A stretch of DNA of 64,000 nt, from NCBI RefSeq assembly GCF_030817275.1, contig NZ_JAUSZD010000002.1, positions 8,034,501-8,098,500 on the forward strand, written 5' to 3'. Numbering within the stretch: position 1 is the stretch's first letter; each line of letters starts with the position of its first letter. The notes beneath the pieces were generated by a model. It was not told where the DNA came from. It ran no database searches and saw only the letters and a program-made list of their open reading frames with translations. Both the position numbers and the translations under genes were made by a program. Shown piece by piece: positions 34,096 to 43,028 of this stretch. This stretch comes from Paenibacillus sp. V4I7. GTDB lineage: Bacteria > Bacillota > Bacilli > Paenibacillales > NBRC-103111.

Positions 34096-34837
34096 CTTAA
34101 CCGCCAACGTCTGGAACGAAACGATCAAACTCGCATCGAAGAAGAAAACCATTTTCTTCCTAGCTGTTACGCTGCTTCTTCCGGTTATTGCAGGCTTATT
34201 GCTTGCACGCTTTCAAAGCGGCATCGGCATCGGAGCCATTGCATCGGGTGATTTCCCTATCGTCATGCTCGGTTTGTTTACGAGTATATTCCTGCCTTTG
34301 TTCGTGTTCATGGGAGCCGCGGATGTATTCGCTGGTGAAATGGGTGAACGAACGATGAAGAACACGCTCACGCGGCCGATCACTCGCTTCAAGGTTTTCG
34401 CATCCAAGCAAATTGCGCTGGGCGTGTACATTGCACTCTATTTAATCGCTGCTTTGCTGGCTTCGATCCTATCAGCCCTATTTTTTCAAGACTTCGGAGG
34501 CGTAAGTACAGTACTTACTTGGTTCCTCGCCTATGGTTCGGCCTTCATTCCTCTGCTTGTGCTCAGTATTGCAGCCGTGCTTCTCGCGCAGTTCTTCTCC
34601 AGCAGCAGCTCCGCATTGACCGTTAGCATTCTTCTTTATTTGGCGTTTAAAGTAGCTGCTTTCTTCATTCCGCAAATTGCAACCTACTCGCCAACAGCTT
34701 ACACAGATTGGCATATGCTCTGGATTGGCAGCTCGATGGCCATTGGTAAGATGAGCAGCATCTTTATGTTTTTGACGGCGTGTAGTATATTGTTTTTTAC
34801 AGCAGGATTTTATTTGTTTGATAAAAAGGAGATTTGA
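34088..34837 (+). CDS. ABC-2 type permease of the BcrA-like exporter
   Basis: A 249-residue protein with six membrane helices and the typical ABC-2 opening (NVWNETIKLASKKKTIFFLAV). The region MGERTMKNTLTRPITRFKV (near residue 91) is the coupling element that contacts the ATPase. It overlaps the ATPase gene by eight bases and its ATG follows AGGAGG at 10 bases, both signs of translational coupling. Confidence 0.88.
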   Translation: MHSLTANVWNETIKLASKKKTIFFLAVTLLLPVIAGLLLARFQSGIGIGAIASGDFPIVMLGLFTSIFLPLFVFMGAADVFAGEMGERTMKNTLTRPITRFKVFASKQIALGVYIALYLIAALLASILSALFFQDFGGVSTVLTWFLAYGSAFIPLLVLSIAAVLLAQFFSSSSSALTVSILLYLAFKVAAFFIPQIATYSPTAYTDWHMLWIGSSMAIGKMSSIFMFLTACSILFFTAGFYLFDKKEI

Positions 34838-34842
34838 TCCGG

Positions 34843-36318
34843 ATGTCGATTCGTTTACGGCTGGTACTTTCCTATATAGCCATGCTGCTTGTACCGCTTG
34901 TGCTCTCCGTGCTAGCCGTGATCTTAATCAGCGTCGCAACGTTTGGGAATCTGAAGTCGGTCTTTCAGGTTGATTTCTCCCAAGGCAATCCGATCAAACG
35001 TGTTGTTGATCAAGAACTAGAAAATGTCGCTTATATGAAAGCGAAGACGGATACGGAACCGGATGCTTTTCTGGATCCTGCATTCGTAAAGGATCTAGAG
35101 GAGAAATTCCATAAAATTAATATGGGCATCATTATCCGGAAGGATAAAGAGATTACGTATATATCACCTTATTTAAAGCAAGGAGAGGCTGAGAATACAT
35201 CTAAATTGCCTTCTTTTGGCACATCCTCGGGTCAATTTCAGCGCAATCATGGTTCCCTGTGGATAACTAGGCAGCAGGACTTTTTATTTTCGGATAAAAG
35301 TAAAGGATCTGTATTCGTTTTCCTAGACGGCGGTCCCTTTCAAAAATATCTTCACCAGTTTTCCAAATCCGTTATTGTTACGTTTATTCTCATTCTCGTA
35401 TTAACGAATGGTGTACTGACTTACTTCGTTTCTCGCAGTATTATTAAACCTCTTAAAGCACTCAAACGAGCGGCGGTGGAGATCAAAGAGGGCAATCTCG
35501 ACTTTGAGATTGTACCGCATTCCGATGATGAAATCGGTGAGCTTAGTACGGCATTTGAAGAAATGCGTCGTAAGCTCAAGAAGTCCGTGGAGATTCAGCT
35601 TCAATATGAAGAGAACCGTAAGGAGCTTATTTCGAATATTTCCCACGATCTCAAGACGCCGGTTACGGCGATTAAAGGATATGTCGAGGGGATTATGGAT
35701 GGTGTATCGAATTCCCCAGATAAGCTGGATCGGTACATTCGAACCATCTATAACAAAGCAGCTGATATGGATCGGCTCATTGATGAATTATTTCTGTTCT
35801 CCAAGCTGGATTTGGGCAAAGTGCCATTTCAATTCGAGAAGGTTGATCTCGGACAATACGTGTTGGATTGCGCGCAGGAATTGCAGTTTGATATGGAGAA
35901 AAAAGGGGTTCAGTTCGCGCTCACCGAGCTGCCGAAGTCACCGCTGTATGTAACAGCAGACCGTGACAAGCTCAGACGTGTCCTGCTGAACATTATCGAA
36001 AATGCGATAAAATATAGTGAAGAAGGCAAATGCCACATTACCTTAACGTTGAGAGAGATAGACGGCAATGCCGTCATTCAAATAAAAGATAGAGGTCAAG
36101 GCATATCGGAGGAGTCGCTTCCTCATATTTTTGATCGGTTTTACCGGGCAGATCCTTCACGTAACACGGCTACCGGAGGAAGCGGGCTTGGACTGGCAAT
36201 AGCCAAACAAATTATGGAAGAGCACGGCGGGAGAATCAGCGCATCCAGTATCATTGGACGGGGGACGACCGTGTACATGGCATTACCGCTTAGTCGGCAG
36301 GGGGAGAGCGAAGGATGA
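34843..36318 (+). CDS. Two-component sensor histidine kinase
   Basis: A 491-residue kinase: membrane helix near residues 8-35, extracellular sensor domain of about 130 residues, second helix near 178-200, HAMP linker (SRSIIKPLKALKRAAVEI), HisKA with phosphorylated His in NISHDLKTPVTA (near residue 268), then the HATPase domain with N (LLNIIENAIKYS), G1 (IKDRGQGIS) and G2 (GGSGLGLAIAKQ) boxes. The ATG at 34843 is preferred to the TTG at 34834 because of the spacing from AAGGAG. It lies directly after the exporter genes, as in bacitracin/lantibiotic-type detoxification modules. Confidence 0.93.
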   Translation: MSIRLRLVLSYIAMLLVPLVLSVLAVILISVATFGNLKSVFQVDFSQGNPIKRVVDQELENVAYMKAKTDTEPDAFLDPAFVKDLEEKFHKINMGIIIRKDKEITYISPYLKQGEAENTSKLPSFGTSSGQFQRNHGSLWITRQQDFLFSDKSKGSVFVFLDGGPFQKYLHQFSKSVIVTFILILVLTNGVLTYFVSRSIIKPLKALKRAAVEIKEGNLDFEIVPHSDDEIGELSTAFEEMRRKLKKSVEIQLQYEENRKELISNISHDLKTPVTAIKGYVEGIMDGVSNSPDKLDRYIRTIYNKAADMDRLIDELFLFSKLDLGKVPFQFEKVDLGQYVLDCAQELQFDMEKKGVQFALTELPKSPLYVTADRDKLRRVLLNIIENAIKYSEEGKCHITLTLREIDGNAVIQIKDRGQGISEESLPHIFDRFYRADPSRNTATGGSGLGLAIAKQIMEEHGGRISASSIIGRGTTVYMALPLSRQGESEG

Positions 36319-37004
36319 GTCGAATCTTAATTATTGAAGACGAGCAAAGTATAGCAGAGCTGGAGCGGGATTATTTGGAGATCAGCGGCTATGAAGTTGA
36401 TATCGAAAATAGCGGGGACAAGGGGCTCCAGCGAGCCCTTTCTACGGACTACGATCTCATTATTCTCGACCTGATGCTGCCGAAGGTGGACGGCTTCGAA
36501 ATCTGCCGGCGTATTCGCAGTGAGAAGGACATTCCCATCGTGATGGTTTCCGCTAAAAAGGAAGACATCGATAAAATTCGCGGCCTCGGCCTCGGCGCTG
36601 ACGATTACATGATCAAGCCCTTCAGCCCCAGCGAGCTGGTGGCCAGAGTAAAAGCCCATTTAGCTCGCTACGAACGGCTGATGGGACGGCGCGAAACGCG
36701 GAATGATGAAGTCCGCATTCGCGGTTTGATGATTGATAAAACAGCGCGCCGTGTGTTTGTAAACGAGAAAGAAGTCGTCTTCACGACGAAAGAATTCGAT
36801 CTGCTCACTCATTTGGCGATGAATCCGAATCGGGTGTACAGCAAAGAGCAGCTTTTTGACCTTCTATGGGGCATGGACGCCATGGGGGAAATCGCGACAG
36901 TAACGGTACATATTCGCAAGCTGCGCGAGAAAATCGAGCAAGATCCGTCCAACCCGCAATACATCGAAACCATCTGGGGAGCGGGATACCGCTTTAGGAT
37001 TTGA
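36315..37004 (+). CDS. OmpR-family response regulator
   Basis: A 229-residue regulator: receiver domain with acidic pair IIEDEQ, phosphorylated Asp in LIILDLMLPK (near residue 51), VSAKKED and KPFSPSELVARV; then a winged-helix DNA-binding domain (TTKEFDLLTHLAMNPNRVYS; TVTVHIRKLREKIE; IWGAGYRF). It overlaps the kinase stop codon by four bases, so the two are a cognate pair. It probably controls the preceding ABC genes. A terminator follows. Confidence 0.95.
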   Translation: MSRILIIEDEQSIAELERDYLEISGYEVDIENSGDKGLQRALSTDYDLIILDLMLPKVDGFEICRRIRSEKDIPIVMVSAKKEDIDKIRGLGLGADDYMIKPFSPSELVARVKAHLARYERLMGRRETRNDEVRIRGLMIDKTARRVFVNEKEVVFTTKEFDLLTHLAMNPNRVYSKEQLFDLLWGMDAMGEIATVTVHIRKLREKIEQDPSNPQYIETIWGAGYRFRI

Positions 37005-37008
37005 TAGG

Positions 37009-37048
37009 AAAGCCTGGGAAGAGTGCATGACTCTTCTTGGGCTTTTTG
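37009..37048 (+). terminator. Terminator of the ABC/two-component operon
   Basis: AAGCC and GAAGAGT pair with ACTCTTC and GGCTT in an interrupted long stem, followed by TTTGTTTT; it begins a few bases after the stop codon. Confidence 0.85.
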
Positions 37049-37181
37049 TTTTGTGGGGTTGTCTTGCTTCGCTCGGCGAGGGCTCAGAAACGGACTTCTT
37101 AGGCTCTATATTCTGGCCACCGTCTGACATAAGCTCACTTTTCCGAGCCAGTATGATGATTTTGTAATTAACAAATGGTCA

Positions 37182-37210
37182 TTTACTCCTATGAAATGTT
37201 AAGATATTGT
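37182..37210 (+). promoter_or_regulatory. Promoter of the MgtC-family gene
   Basis: TTTACT (37182-37187), 17-base spacer, TATTGT (37205-37210), 33 bases before the start codon. Confidence 0.45.
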
Positions 37211-37242
37211 AAAGGTAATTTACACAGAGGAGAATACTTACA

Positions 37243-37929
37243 ATGATGCTATCCGTGGATGTAAACATTTTAATGAGATTAGGGATTTCCGCTATTTTCG
37301 GTTTAATTATTGGTTTGGAACGGGAAATCAGGAATAAACCGCTGGGTCTGAAAACTTCTTTAGTCATTTGCTTAAGCAGTTGTTTGTTGACGATTGTTTC
37401 AATCGAATCAGCAAATAAATATGCGGTCATGGGACTTCATGTCATGGATCCTATGCGGCTTGCTGCGCAAGTAGTCAGCGGGATTGGTTTCCTCGGGGCC
37501 GGGGTGATTCTTCGCAAGCATAATGATGTCATAGTCGGGTTAACGACGGCTGCAATGATATGGGGAGCTGCTGGACTTGGCATCGCGGTTGGGGCAGGTT
37601 TCTTTGTAGAAGCCTTTTTTGGACTCGTATTAATCATGATTAGCGTCGTTCTCTTGCCTTATTTTATTAAGAAAATGGGTCCAAGACCGCTGATTATGAA
37701 GGACTTGCGCGTGAGGCTCGTCGTCTCCCATGACGGCAACTTAACAACGATTATTAAAGCGATCATTGCCAAAGGCTACAAGATGAAAAGCGTACATATT
37801 AAAGAGCTGAATCAGGAGCAGCAAGAGCTGCATTTCATCGTGTATATTGATAGAAAATATGCTTCGGAAGTGTATGATGAGTTGAAAAGTATGGATTACA
37901 TTGAGATTGCGGAAGTTGAGACCTTGTAG
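37243..37929 (+). CDS. MgtC/SapB-family membrane protein
   Basis: A 228-residue protein: five membrane helices in the first 150 residues with the MgtC signatures IFGLIIGLEREI (near residue 19) and QVVSGIGFLGAGVILR (near residue 78), then a C-terminal ACT-like domain of about 75 residues. MgtC proteins act in Mg2+ homeostasis and can inhibit the F-type ATP synthase. GAGGAG lies 10 bases before the ATG. It is monocistronic. No Mg2+-sensing riboswitch is possible in the short leader. Confidence 0.9.
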   Translation: MMLSVDVNILMRLGISAIFGLIIGLEREIRNKPLGLKTSLVICLSSCLLTIVSIESANKYAVMGLHVMDPMRLAAQVVSGIGFLGAGVILRKHNDVIVGLTTAAMIWGAAGLGIAVGAGFFVEAFFGLVLIMISVVLLPYFIKKMGPRPLIMKDLRVRLVVSHDGNLTTIIKAIIAKGYKMKSVHIKELNQEQQELHFIVYIDRKYASEVYDELKSMDYIEIAEVETL

Positions 37930-38142
37930 GGGACAAAAGAAGTAATAGGATCGGATTGTGGTTTTTGACGCAATTTGGTCCTTTTTATAATTAGCTCGCA
38001 TTACCTGATGCAGCTGCGAATCTTGTACCGAGTTCAGCTAAAGTACTAGATAGGGAGCGGAAGTCTATTCAACTTGTAGTGAAAAATCATGTTACAATAT
38101 TGATCAAGAAATCATAACGGGTTAATGAAAAGGGGAGCTGGC

Positions 38143-39027
38143 ATGGAGGATGTTCATCTGCATTTAAAAAACCTTGGCTTCACGGACCTAGAAGCCAAGT
38201 GCCTGCACGTGCTCGCCGAAAGCGGCACACAGACGGGCTACGAAATCGCCAAGCAGCTTGGCGTTTCGCGCTCGAACGTCTACTCCGCGCTGCAGAAGCT
38301 CGCGGAGAAGGGGGCTGTGCTCACCAGTCACGGTGAGCCCACGCATTACCAGAGCGTGCCGATCGAGGAGATCGGCGAGCGGATTGAAGCGGAGCTGCAA
38401 GCCTCGATCCGCTATGTGAAAGCGCATATGCCGAAGCAGGATGCGCACCGCTCGGAGTACTTCAGCTTGGAGGGAGACGCTAAGGTCATCGAGCGTATAC
38501 GAACTGAGCTGAAAAAGGCGAAGGAAGAAGCGCTCTGTGAGCTATGGTCGGAAGAAGCGCAGCTGCTGAAGGAAGAGCTTCGGCTAATGCCAGCGCAAGG
38601 CGTGCGATTGCTGGTTTCGACGATTGGCGAAGCAGAGCTGCCAAGCGGGGTTCATCAATTCCGGCACGGACGCGAAGAGGGCTGGCAGAAGTTCAAAGGG
38701 CGGAAATTTACGCTGCTGATCGACCGTAGGCTGGCGATTATTGGTACGCGAGGCGGTGATGAGCCGACATTGGCGATGTTGACAGAGCATCCGGCGATGG
38801 TGGAGCTGCTGCTGAATAATTTTTTCCGTGATGTGGTGATCCACGAGTTGCAGCAGGATATGGGCGCGAAGCTGGAAGATAAATACGGCAAGAACTTCAA
38901 GAAAATTATCCAGAAGTACACCGAGGCAAAAGAGAAGGATATTATGCCAGCGGGTGCAGGAAAATCCATGGAAGGCAAGTTTAATGAAGGAAAGTCTCCC
39001 GAAGGAAAGAGGAAGAAGAAGAAATGA
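38143..39027 (+). CDS. TrmB-family transcriptional regulator
   Basis: A 294-residue regulator: N-terminal TrmB winged helix (LKNLGFTDLEAKCLHVLAE; EIAKQLGVSRSNVYSALQKL, residues 5-60), a helical linker and a C-terminal phospholipase-D-like sensor domain, as in sugar-sensing TrmB proteins. The tail (about residues 270-294) repeats an EGK motif and ends in Lys-rich sequence, which may add DNA affinity. GGGGAG lies 6 bases before the ATG at 38143. It overlaps the start of the HD hydrolase gene by four bases. Target genes are not evident from the neighbourhood. Confidence 0.88.
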   Translation: MEDVHLHLKNLGFTDLEAKCLHVLAESGTQTGYEIAKQLGVSRSNVYSALQKLAEKGAVLTSHGEPTHYQSVPIEEIGERIEAELQASIRYVKAHMPKQDAHRSEYFSLEGDAKVIERIRTELKKAKEEALCELWSEEAQLLKEELRLMPAQGVRLLVSTIGEAELPSGVHQFRHGREEGWQKFKGRKFTLLIDRRLAIIGTRGGDEPTLAMLTEHPAMVELLLNNFFRDVVIHELQQDMGAKLEDKYGKNFKKIIQKYTEAKEKDIMPAGAGKSMEGKFNEGKSPEGKRKKKK

Positions 39028-39704
39028 TGCAGCGTGACGGGGAATACCTGAATATAGAAGAGCAAGAGATCATCCTACTCGCGGCGGAGGCACTCGTGAA
39101 AGAGAAGCTCGAGCGCGATAGCAGCGGCCACGACTGGTGGCACATCTATCGCGTGGTGCAGACGACGAAGCGCATTGCCGCCCAGGAGGGCGCCGACGGC
39201 TTCGTTTGTGAGCTTGCGGCGCTGCTTCACGACGTCGTCGACGAGAAGCTGAACGCCGATCCAGCCGCTGCGCAGCGCGAACTGGAGGCTTGGCTCGCTG
39301 CCAGCGGTACGCCAGCGGAGCAAGTGCAGCACGTGCTGGAGATCATCAGCACGATGTCGTTCAAGGGCGGCGCGCGTCCGCCTATGCGTACGCTAGAAGG
39401 CCAGGTCGTGCAGGATGCCGACCGTTTGGATGCGATAGGCGCGGTAGGCATCTCGCGCGTATTCGCTTATTCGGGCTGGAAAGGCCGCCCGATTCACGAT
39501 CCTTCCGTCACGGCGCGTGAGCACATGACGGAGGCGGAGTATCGCGCTGGGAAAGATACCGCGATTAATCACTTCTACGAGAAGCTCCTGAAATTGAAGG
39601 AGCTTATGAACACAGACTACGCCCGGCAGCTGGCAGAGGAGCGGCATCGCTTCATGGAGCAGTACCTCGAACAGTTTTATGCGGAGTGGGAAGGCGAGCG
39701 ATAA
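39024..39704 (+). CDS. HD-domain phosphohydrolase (YpgQ/YedJ-like)
   Basis: A 226-residue HD hydrolase. Metal ligands are visible as His in SGHDWWHIYRVV (near residue 36), the HD pair in ALLHDVVDE (near residue 70) and Asp in VVQDADRLDAIGA (near residue 131). The family includes B. subtilis YpgQ, a metal-dependent nucleoside triphosphate diphosphatase. It is coupled to the TrmB regulator by an ATGATG overlap. The local base composition is GC-rich compared with neighbouring genes. A terminator follows after six bases. Confidence 0.85.
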   Translation: MMQRDGEYLNIEEQEIILLAAEALVKEKLERDSSGHDWWHIYRVVQTTKRIAAQEGADGFVCELAALLHDVVDEKLNADPAAAQRELEAWLAASGTPAEQVQHVLEIISTMSFKGGARPPMRTLEGQVVQDADRLDAIGAVGISRVFAYSGWKGRPIHDPSVTAREHMTEAEYRAGKDTAINHFYEKLLKLKELMNTDYARQLAEERHRFMEQYLEQFYAEWEGER

Positions 39705-39710
39705 CAAACG

Positions 39711-39738
39711 AAAAAGAGCCAATGATGGCTCTTTTTTT
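39711..39738 (+). terminator. Terminator of the TrmB/HD operon
   Basis: AAAAAGAGCC, loop AATGAT, GGCTCTTTTTTT: a perfect stem with U tract. Confidence 0.88.
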
Positions 39739-39776
39739 GGTGAGATAGGGCGGTCTTTTTCGCTTTTGCAGATAAG

Positions 39777-39857
39777 ATTGTTGTACGCTGTGCAACAATT
39801 TGTTCTAATTTGCTTCAAAGATGCCCGATTTGAGAGAAATTCTTGCACTTTGTACAA
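39777..39857. repeat. Two more TTGTTGTA-family palindromes
   Basis: ATTGTTGTA (39777-39785) and TGCAACAAT (39791-39799) form a 9-base-arm palindrome with one wobble pair. A degenerate second copy (TTGCA and TACAA arms) lies at about 39842-39857, about 65 bases further. Both belong to the family arrayed at 11103-11285, 28 kb away. Confidence 0.65.
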
Positions 39858-39901
39858 CTCCGGAGTGGATATTTTCGCCCTCAGGGCATTTCCCAAAGCT
39901 G

Positions 39902-40729
39902 TTACTCAAAAGAAGGCTTCGTCAACGGACAATTCGGAAGAGCCAGAATTTCCACATTATAGGCCGCCAGCTTGCGCAGGAAATAGCACGACTCGGGTAT
40001 ATGATGCTCAAGGAACCGCAGTGTCAACCGGCTGAGCAGTTCGGTTTCTTGATAATCGCGAATAACACCCTCGACGACATGGTAAAAACGGATGACGGTT
40101 TCGGCCACTTGCCGGGCAAACTTTTGCTGAACGGGGAAATTAGGCGCTGTGAAGCGGAGGAAGCCGCGGATTGCTGTGTTTGTAACGATGTGAGCACTGA
40201 ATTGTTGAGCGAATAGTTGTGTGGTTTTGATCAGCTCCAATTCCGTAGGGTCCAAATGATTGCCTAGAAGAACAGCATGACCGAGTTGATCCTCCAGCCA
40301 CATTTCCACCAGCGTAACAAGCGGAAGGGGCTCATAAGGAGTACCGTTCATCCAATAATGTAAAATCCGTATATATTCACCATTTTCCAAAAGGGTTCCA
40401 TTGAAATAGACGGGAGTTAAGGAGACAACGATTTTATTTTGGATGCGAAGATGCTGCAAATAGCCCTCGAATTGATAATAACCTTGAACAACAGGGTAAA
40501 TATCTTTAGAGAGCTGAATCATCGTTTCTGAGGAGACAGGCAGTCTTGGATCAGTTTTCAAAATGCGGTTCCGCAGCTCTGTGAAAGCACCAATGTAACG
40601 CTTGGCAATCGTAATCCATTGCACCTCTTCATTCGCGAGCGCCTCGTCCACAAAGATGGCATGATCCTGTAAAATTTCGACCCAGAATAAATGCTCCTGC
40701 CATGGTGTTATTGTCTCATTTAGGCTCAT
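39902..40729 (-). CDS. DUF2935-family protein
   Basis: A 275-residue helical protein of the DUF2935 family, made of two related four-helix segments. Putative metal-binding residues repeat in each half: EHLFWVEILQDHAIFV (near residue 12) and WLEDQLGHAVLLGNHL (near residue 147). Members are common in spore-forming Firmicutes and have no known function. GGAGGAGA lies 8 bases before the ATG. It is monocistronic and convergent with the HD hydrolase gene. Confidence 0.88.
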   Translation of the reverse strand: MSLNETITPWQEHLFWVEILQDHAIFVDEALANEEVQWITIAKRYIGAFTELRNRILKTDPRLPVSSETMIQLSKDIYPVVQGYYQFEGYLQHLRIQNKIVVSLTPVYFNGTLLENGEYIRILHYWMNGTPYEPLPLVTLVEMWLEDQLGHAVLLGNHLDPTELELIKTTQLFAQQFSAHIVTNTAIRGFLRFTAPNFPVQQKFARQVAETVIRFYHVVEGVIRDYQETELLSRLTLRFLEHHIPESCYFLRKLAAYNVEILALPNCPLTKPSFE

Positions 40730-40889
40730 GAAAAATCTCCTCCTATAACTAAAACTTTACGCCATGCCCATTCATTTATTACGTATCAACGAAGTGTATT
40801 CAACAAAAAAAGGTTCGAGAACGGTATTCGTCGCATTTTGTGATAAAATAGAAGGAATGATTAATTAACTTCGAGCAGAAAGAGATGTT

Positions 40890-42149
40890 ATGACAATGAA
40901 AAGAGAAGCAAAGTATATAGCGACGGTTTCCTTAGGGGTTATGGGAGCAGGCTTTTTGGCCACGTTGCCCACACCGGTATCTTCAACAATATGGGGAACC
41001 TTTTTGCAAGGTGGTTTTGAGGCTGGAGTTGTAGGCGGTTTGGCTGACTGGTTTGCGGTTAGTGCCCTGTTCCGTCACCCTCTGGGCATTCCGATTCCGC
41101 ATACGGCATTATTGCCGAAAAATCGTGAGAAGATTACGAAAGCGCTTGTCTCGACTGTTGAAAATGAACTGCTTTCCAAAGAAACCATTCGTGTTCGTTT
41201 GCAGCAAATTCGTTTCCTAGAACATGGGCTTGAGCTGGCGGAAAGCCATTTGGATAATGTGGCGCTTCACAAGGGTCTCTCGACACTAGCCAAACAGGCT
41301 CTAAATGCGATTGATCTGGACAAATTGACGCCGCTTTTAGCGGAGGAAATTCATAAGGCTCTACAAGAAGTAGACACGAGTCGACTCGTTAGTACGATTG
41401 TGGACAGCATTGTTGATGGCGGTTATGACGGCAAAACGTTTGATTTTGTTATCGATAAAGTGGAAGCATGGGCCGTTAAGTCGGATACGCGCGATCAGTT
41501 GGGTGCAATGGCGCTCAAAGCGTTCGAGGGCCTGCAGTCGAATGGCTTCATGGCATTTGCCGTTAATGCCTTCATCGGTATGGTGAATGAAGAGAAGATC
41601 GGGGGCATTATCCAGAACTTCGTTCTTTCCTACATTGAGCAAATGCGAACGAAGAATCATCCGCGCAGGGAAGCGGTTCTTACCTTTATTCGGAATGAAC
41701 TGAACAAGCTTGAGCGGAATCCACAGCTTTTGGCTGAGCTAGAAGGCTTGAAAGCGAAGCTGCCGGGCCTATTTGATCTCGATGAGAAATTATCGGGGCT
41801 GTTAGAGCGGTTGAAGGCGAAGGCAGAGGATTTCGTGGATCAGCCGGATTTTGTGCCTCAGCATGTGGTTCCGGTGGTTCGTAAAATGCTGATTTCAGTG
41901 AAAGAAAACGAGGATATGCTGCAGCGCGGCGAGAGCTGGATTCAAGAGCAAATCGCTGCTTATTTGGAGAAAAATCATAGCAAAATCGGTCAACTCGTCA
42001 AAGAAAATCTGGATAAGCTGACGAACGATAAGCTGACCCAGTTAATGGAAGATAAGCTCGGCAATGATTTGCAGTGGATTCGTGTCAACGGTGCGATATG
42101 CGGTTTTATTATCGGACTTGGCTTGGCAGGATTAAAAATGTTGTTTTAG
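40890..42149 (+). CDS. DUF445-family membrane protein
   Basis: A 419-residue protein: an N-terminal membrane helix, the conserved GGFEAGVVGGLADWFAVSAL stretch quoted by its ends (G...GLADWFAVSALFRHPLG, near residue 45), a long helical domain and a C-terminal membrane helix (ICGFIIGLGLAGLKMLF). Both are hallmarks of DUF445 proteins (E. coli YjiN, B. subtilis YheB). Function unknown. It ends 39 bases before the TTG start of an SsuB-like ATPase and may be co-transcribed with it. Shine-Dalgarno site is weak (AGAAAGAGATG). Confidence 0.88.
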   Translation: MTMKREAKYIATVSLGVMGAGFLATLPTPVSSTIWGTFLQGGFEAGVVGGLADWFAVSALFRHPLGIPIPHTALLPKNREKITKALVSTVENELLSKETIRVRLQQIRFLEHGLELAESHLDNVALHKGLSTLAKQALNAIDLDKLTPLLAEEIHKALQEVDTSRLVSTIVDSIVDGGYDGKTFDFVIDKVEAWAVKSDTRDQLGAMALKAFEGLQSNGFMAFAVNAFIGMVNEEKIGGIIQNFVLSYIEQMRTKNHPRREAVLTFIRNELNKLERNPQLLAELEGLKAKLPGLFDLDEKLSGLLERLKAKAEDFVDQPDFVPQHVVPVVRKMLISVKENEDMLQRGESWIQEQIAAYLEKNHSKIGQLVKENLDKLTNDKLTQLMEDKLGNDLQWIRVNGAICGFIIGLGLAGLKMLF

Positions 42150-42188
42150 GTGAAAAACGACGGGGCATCCCGAGTGGAGGTAGGCATT

Positions 42189-43028
42189 TTGATCGAGATT
42201 AAAGGAGTTAGTAAGACGTTTGTTCAGCGATTAGGCGGCAGCTATCAGGCGCTGGATAATATCACTTTAACGATTGAAAAAGGGGAGTTCGTCTCCCTGC
42301 TGGGCCCGTCCGGATGCGGGAAATCGACCGTGTTGAATTTGGTCGCAGGCTTCGATACGCAGAGTGAAGGCGTTATTCAGGTGAATGGGAAAAAGGTGAC
42401 CGGCGCTGGAGCGGACCGTGTCGTCGTGTTCCAGGAGCATGGTCTATTCCCATGGTTGACGGTGCTGGACAATGTAGCCTTCGGTCTCAAGCAGAAGGGT
42501 ATTGGTAAAAAAGAGCGTTACGAGCTGGCGATGGAACAGATCAAAGCTGTGCATCTCAGCCGTTTTACGGATCGTTATCCGCATGAGCTTTCGGGCGGGA
42601 TGAAGCAGCGGGCCGCCATCGCCCGGGCGCTTGCTATGGACCCAGAGATATTGCTGATGGATGAGCCTTTTGCCGCTTTGGATGAGCAAACGCGCCTTAT
42701 TTTGCATAAAGAACTGGAAGAAATCTGGATGCGTACGCGAAAAACGATCCTCTTCATCACCCATAACATTCGTGAAGCCGTGATCCTCTCGGACCGTGTA
42801 TTCGTGATGTCCACGCGTCCCGGGACCATTAAGAAGGAGTTCGCCGTGAAAGCGGCGAGACCTCGGGATAGTGCAGACACCGTGCTCCATCATGTGGAGA
42901 ATTCGATCATGGACGCGTTGGCAGACGAGCTGGAGAAAGTGGTAAGGGAGGAGACTGGCGATGAGTACAGCATCAAGAAGAACGATTTTTCTGGTACTGC
43001 TTCTGATAGCTTGGGAGGCGGGATTTAG
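42189..43028 (+). CDS. SsuB/TauB-type ABC importer ATPase
   Basis: A 279-residue ATPase: Walker A GPSGCGKSTVLN (near residue 41), Q-loop FQEHGLFPW, signature LSGGMKQRAAIARAL (near residue 137), Walker B ILLMDEPFAALD (near residue 158) and H-loop ITHNIREAV. FQEHGLFPW is typical of the nitrate/sulfonate/taurine family. The TTG at 42189-42191 with GGAGGT 6 bases upstream is taken as start; the frame itself is open from 42150. It overlaps the permease gene by 68 bases. Likely substrate: an organosulfonate or related small anion. Confidence 0.88.
   Translation: MIEIKGVSKTFVQRLGGSYQALDNITLTIEKGEFVSLLGPSGCGKSTVLNLVAGFDTQSEGVIQVNGKKVTGAGADRVVVFQEHGLFPWLTVLDNVAFGLKQKGIGKKERYELAMEQIKAVHLSRFTDRYPHELSGGMKQRAAIARALAMDPEILLMDEPFAALDEQTRLILHKELEEIWMRTRKTILFITHNIREAVILSDRVFVMSTRPGTIKKEFAVKAARPRDSADTVLHHVENSIMDALADELEKVVREETGDEYSIKKNDFSGTASDSLGGGI

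Noticed and set aside
37150..37242. Mg2+-sensing (ykoK/M-box) riboswitch before the MgtC-family gene
   Set aside because: A promoter lies only 33 bases before the start codon, leaving no room for the riboswitch, and no conserved core was seen.
39679..40216. Plus-strand frames opposite the DUF2935 gene
   Set aside because: They are shadows of the minus-strand gene, which has a clear ribosome site and a recognisable family.
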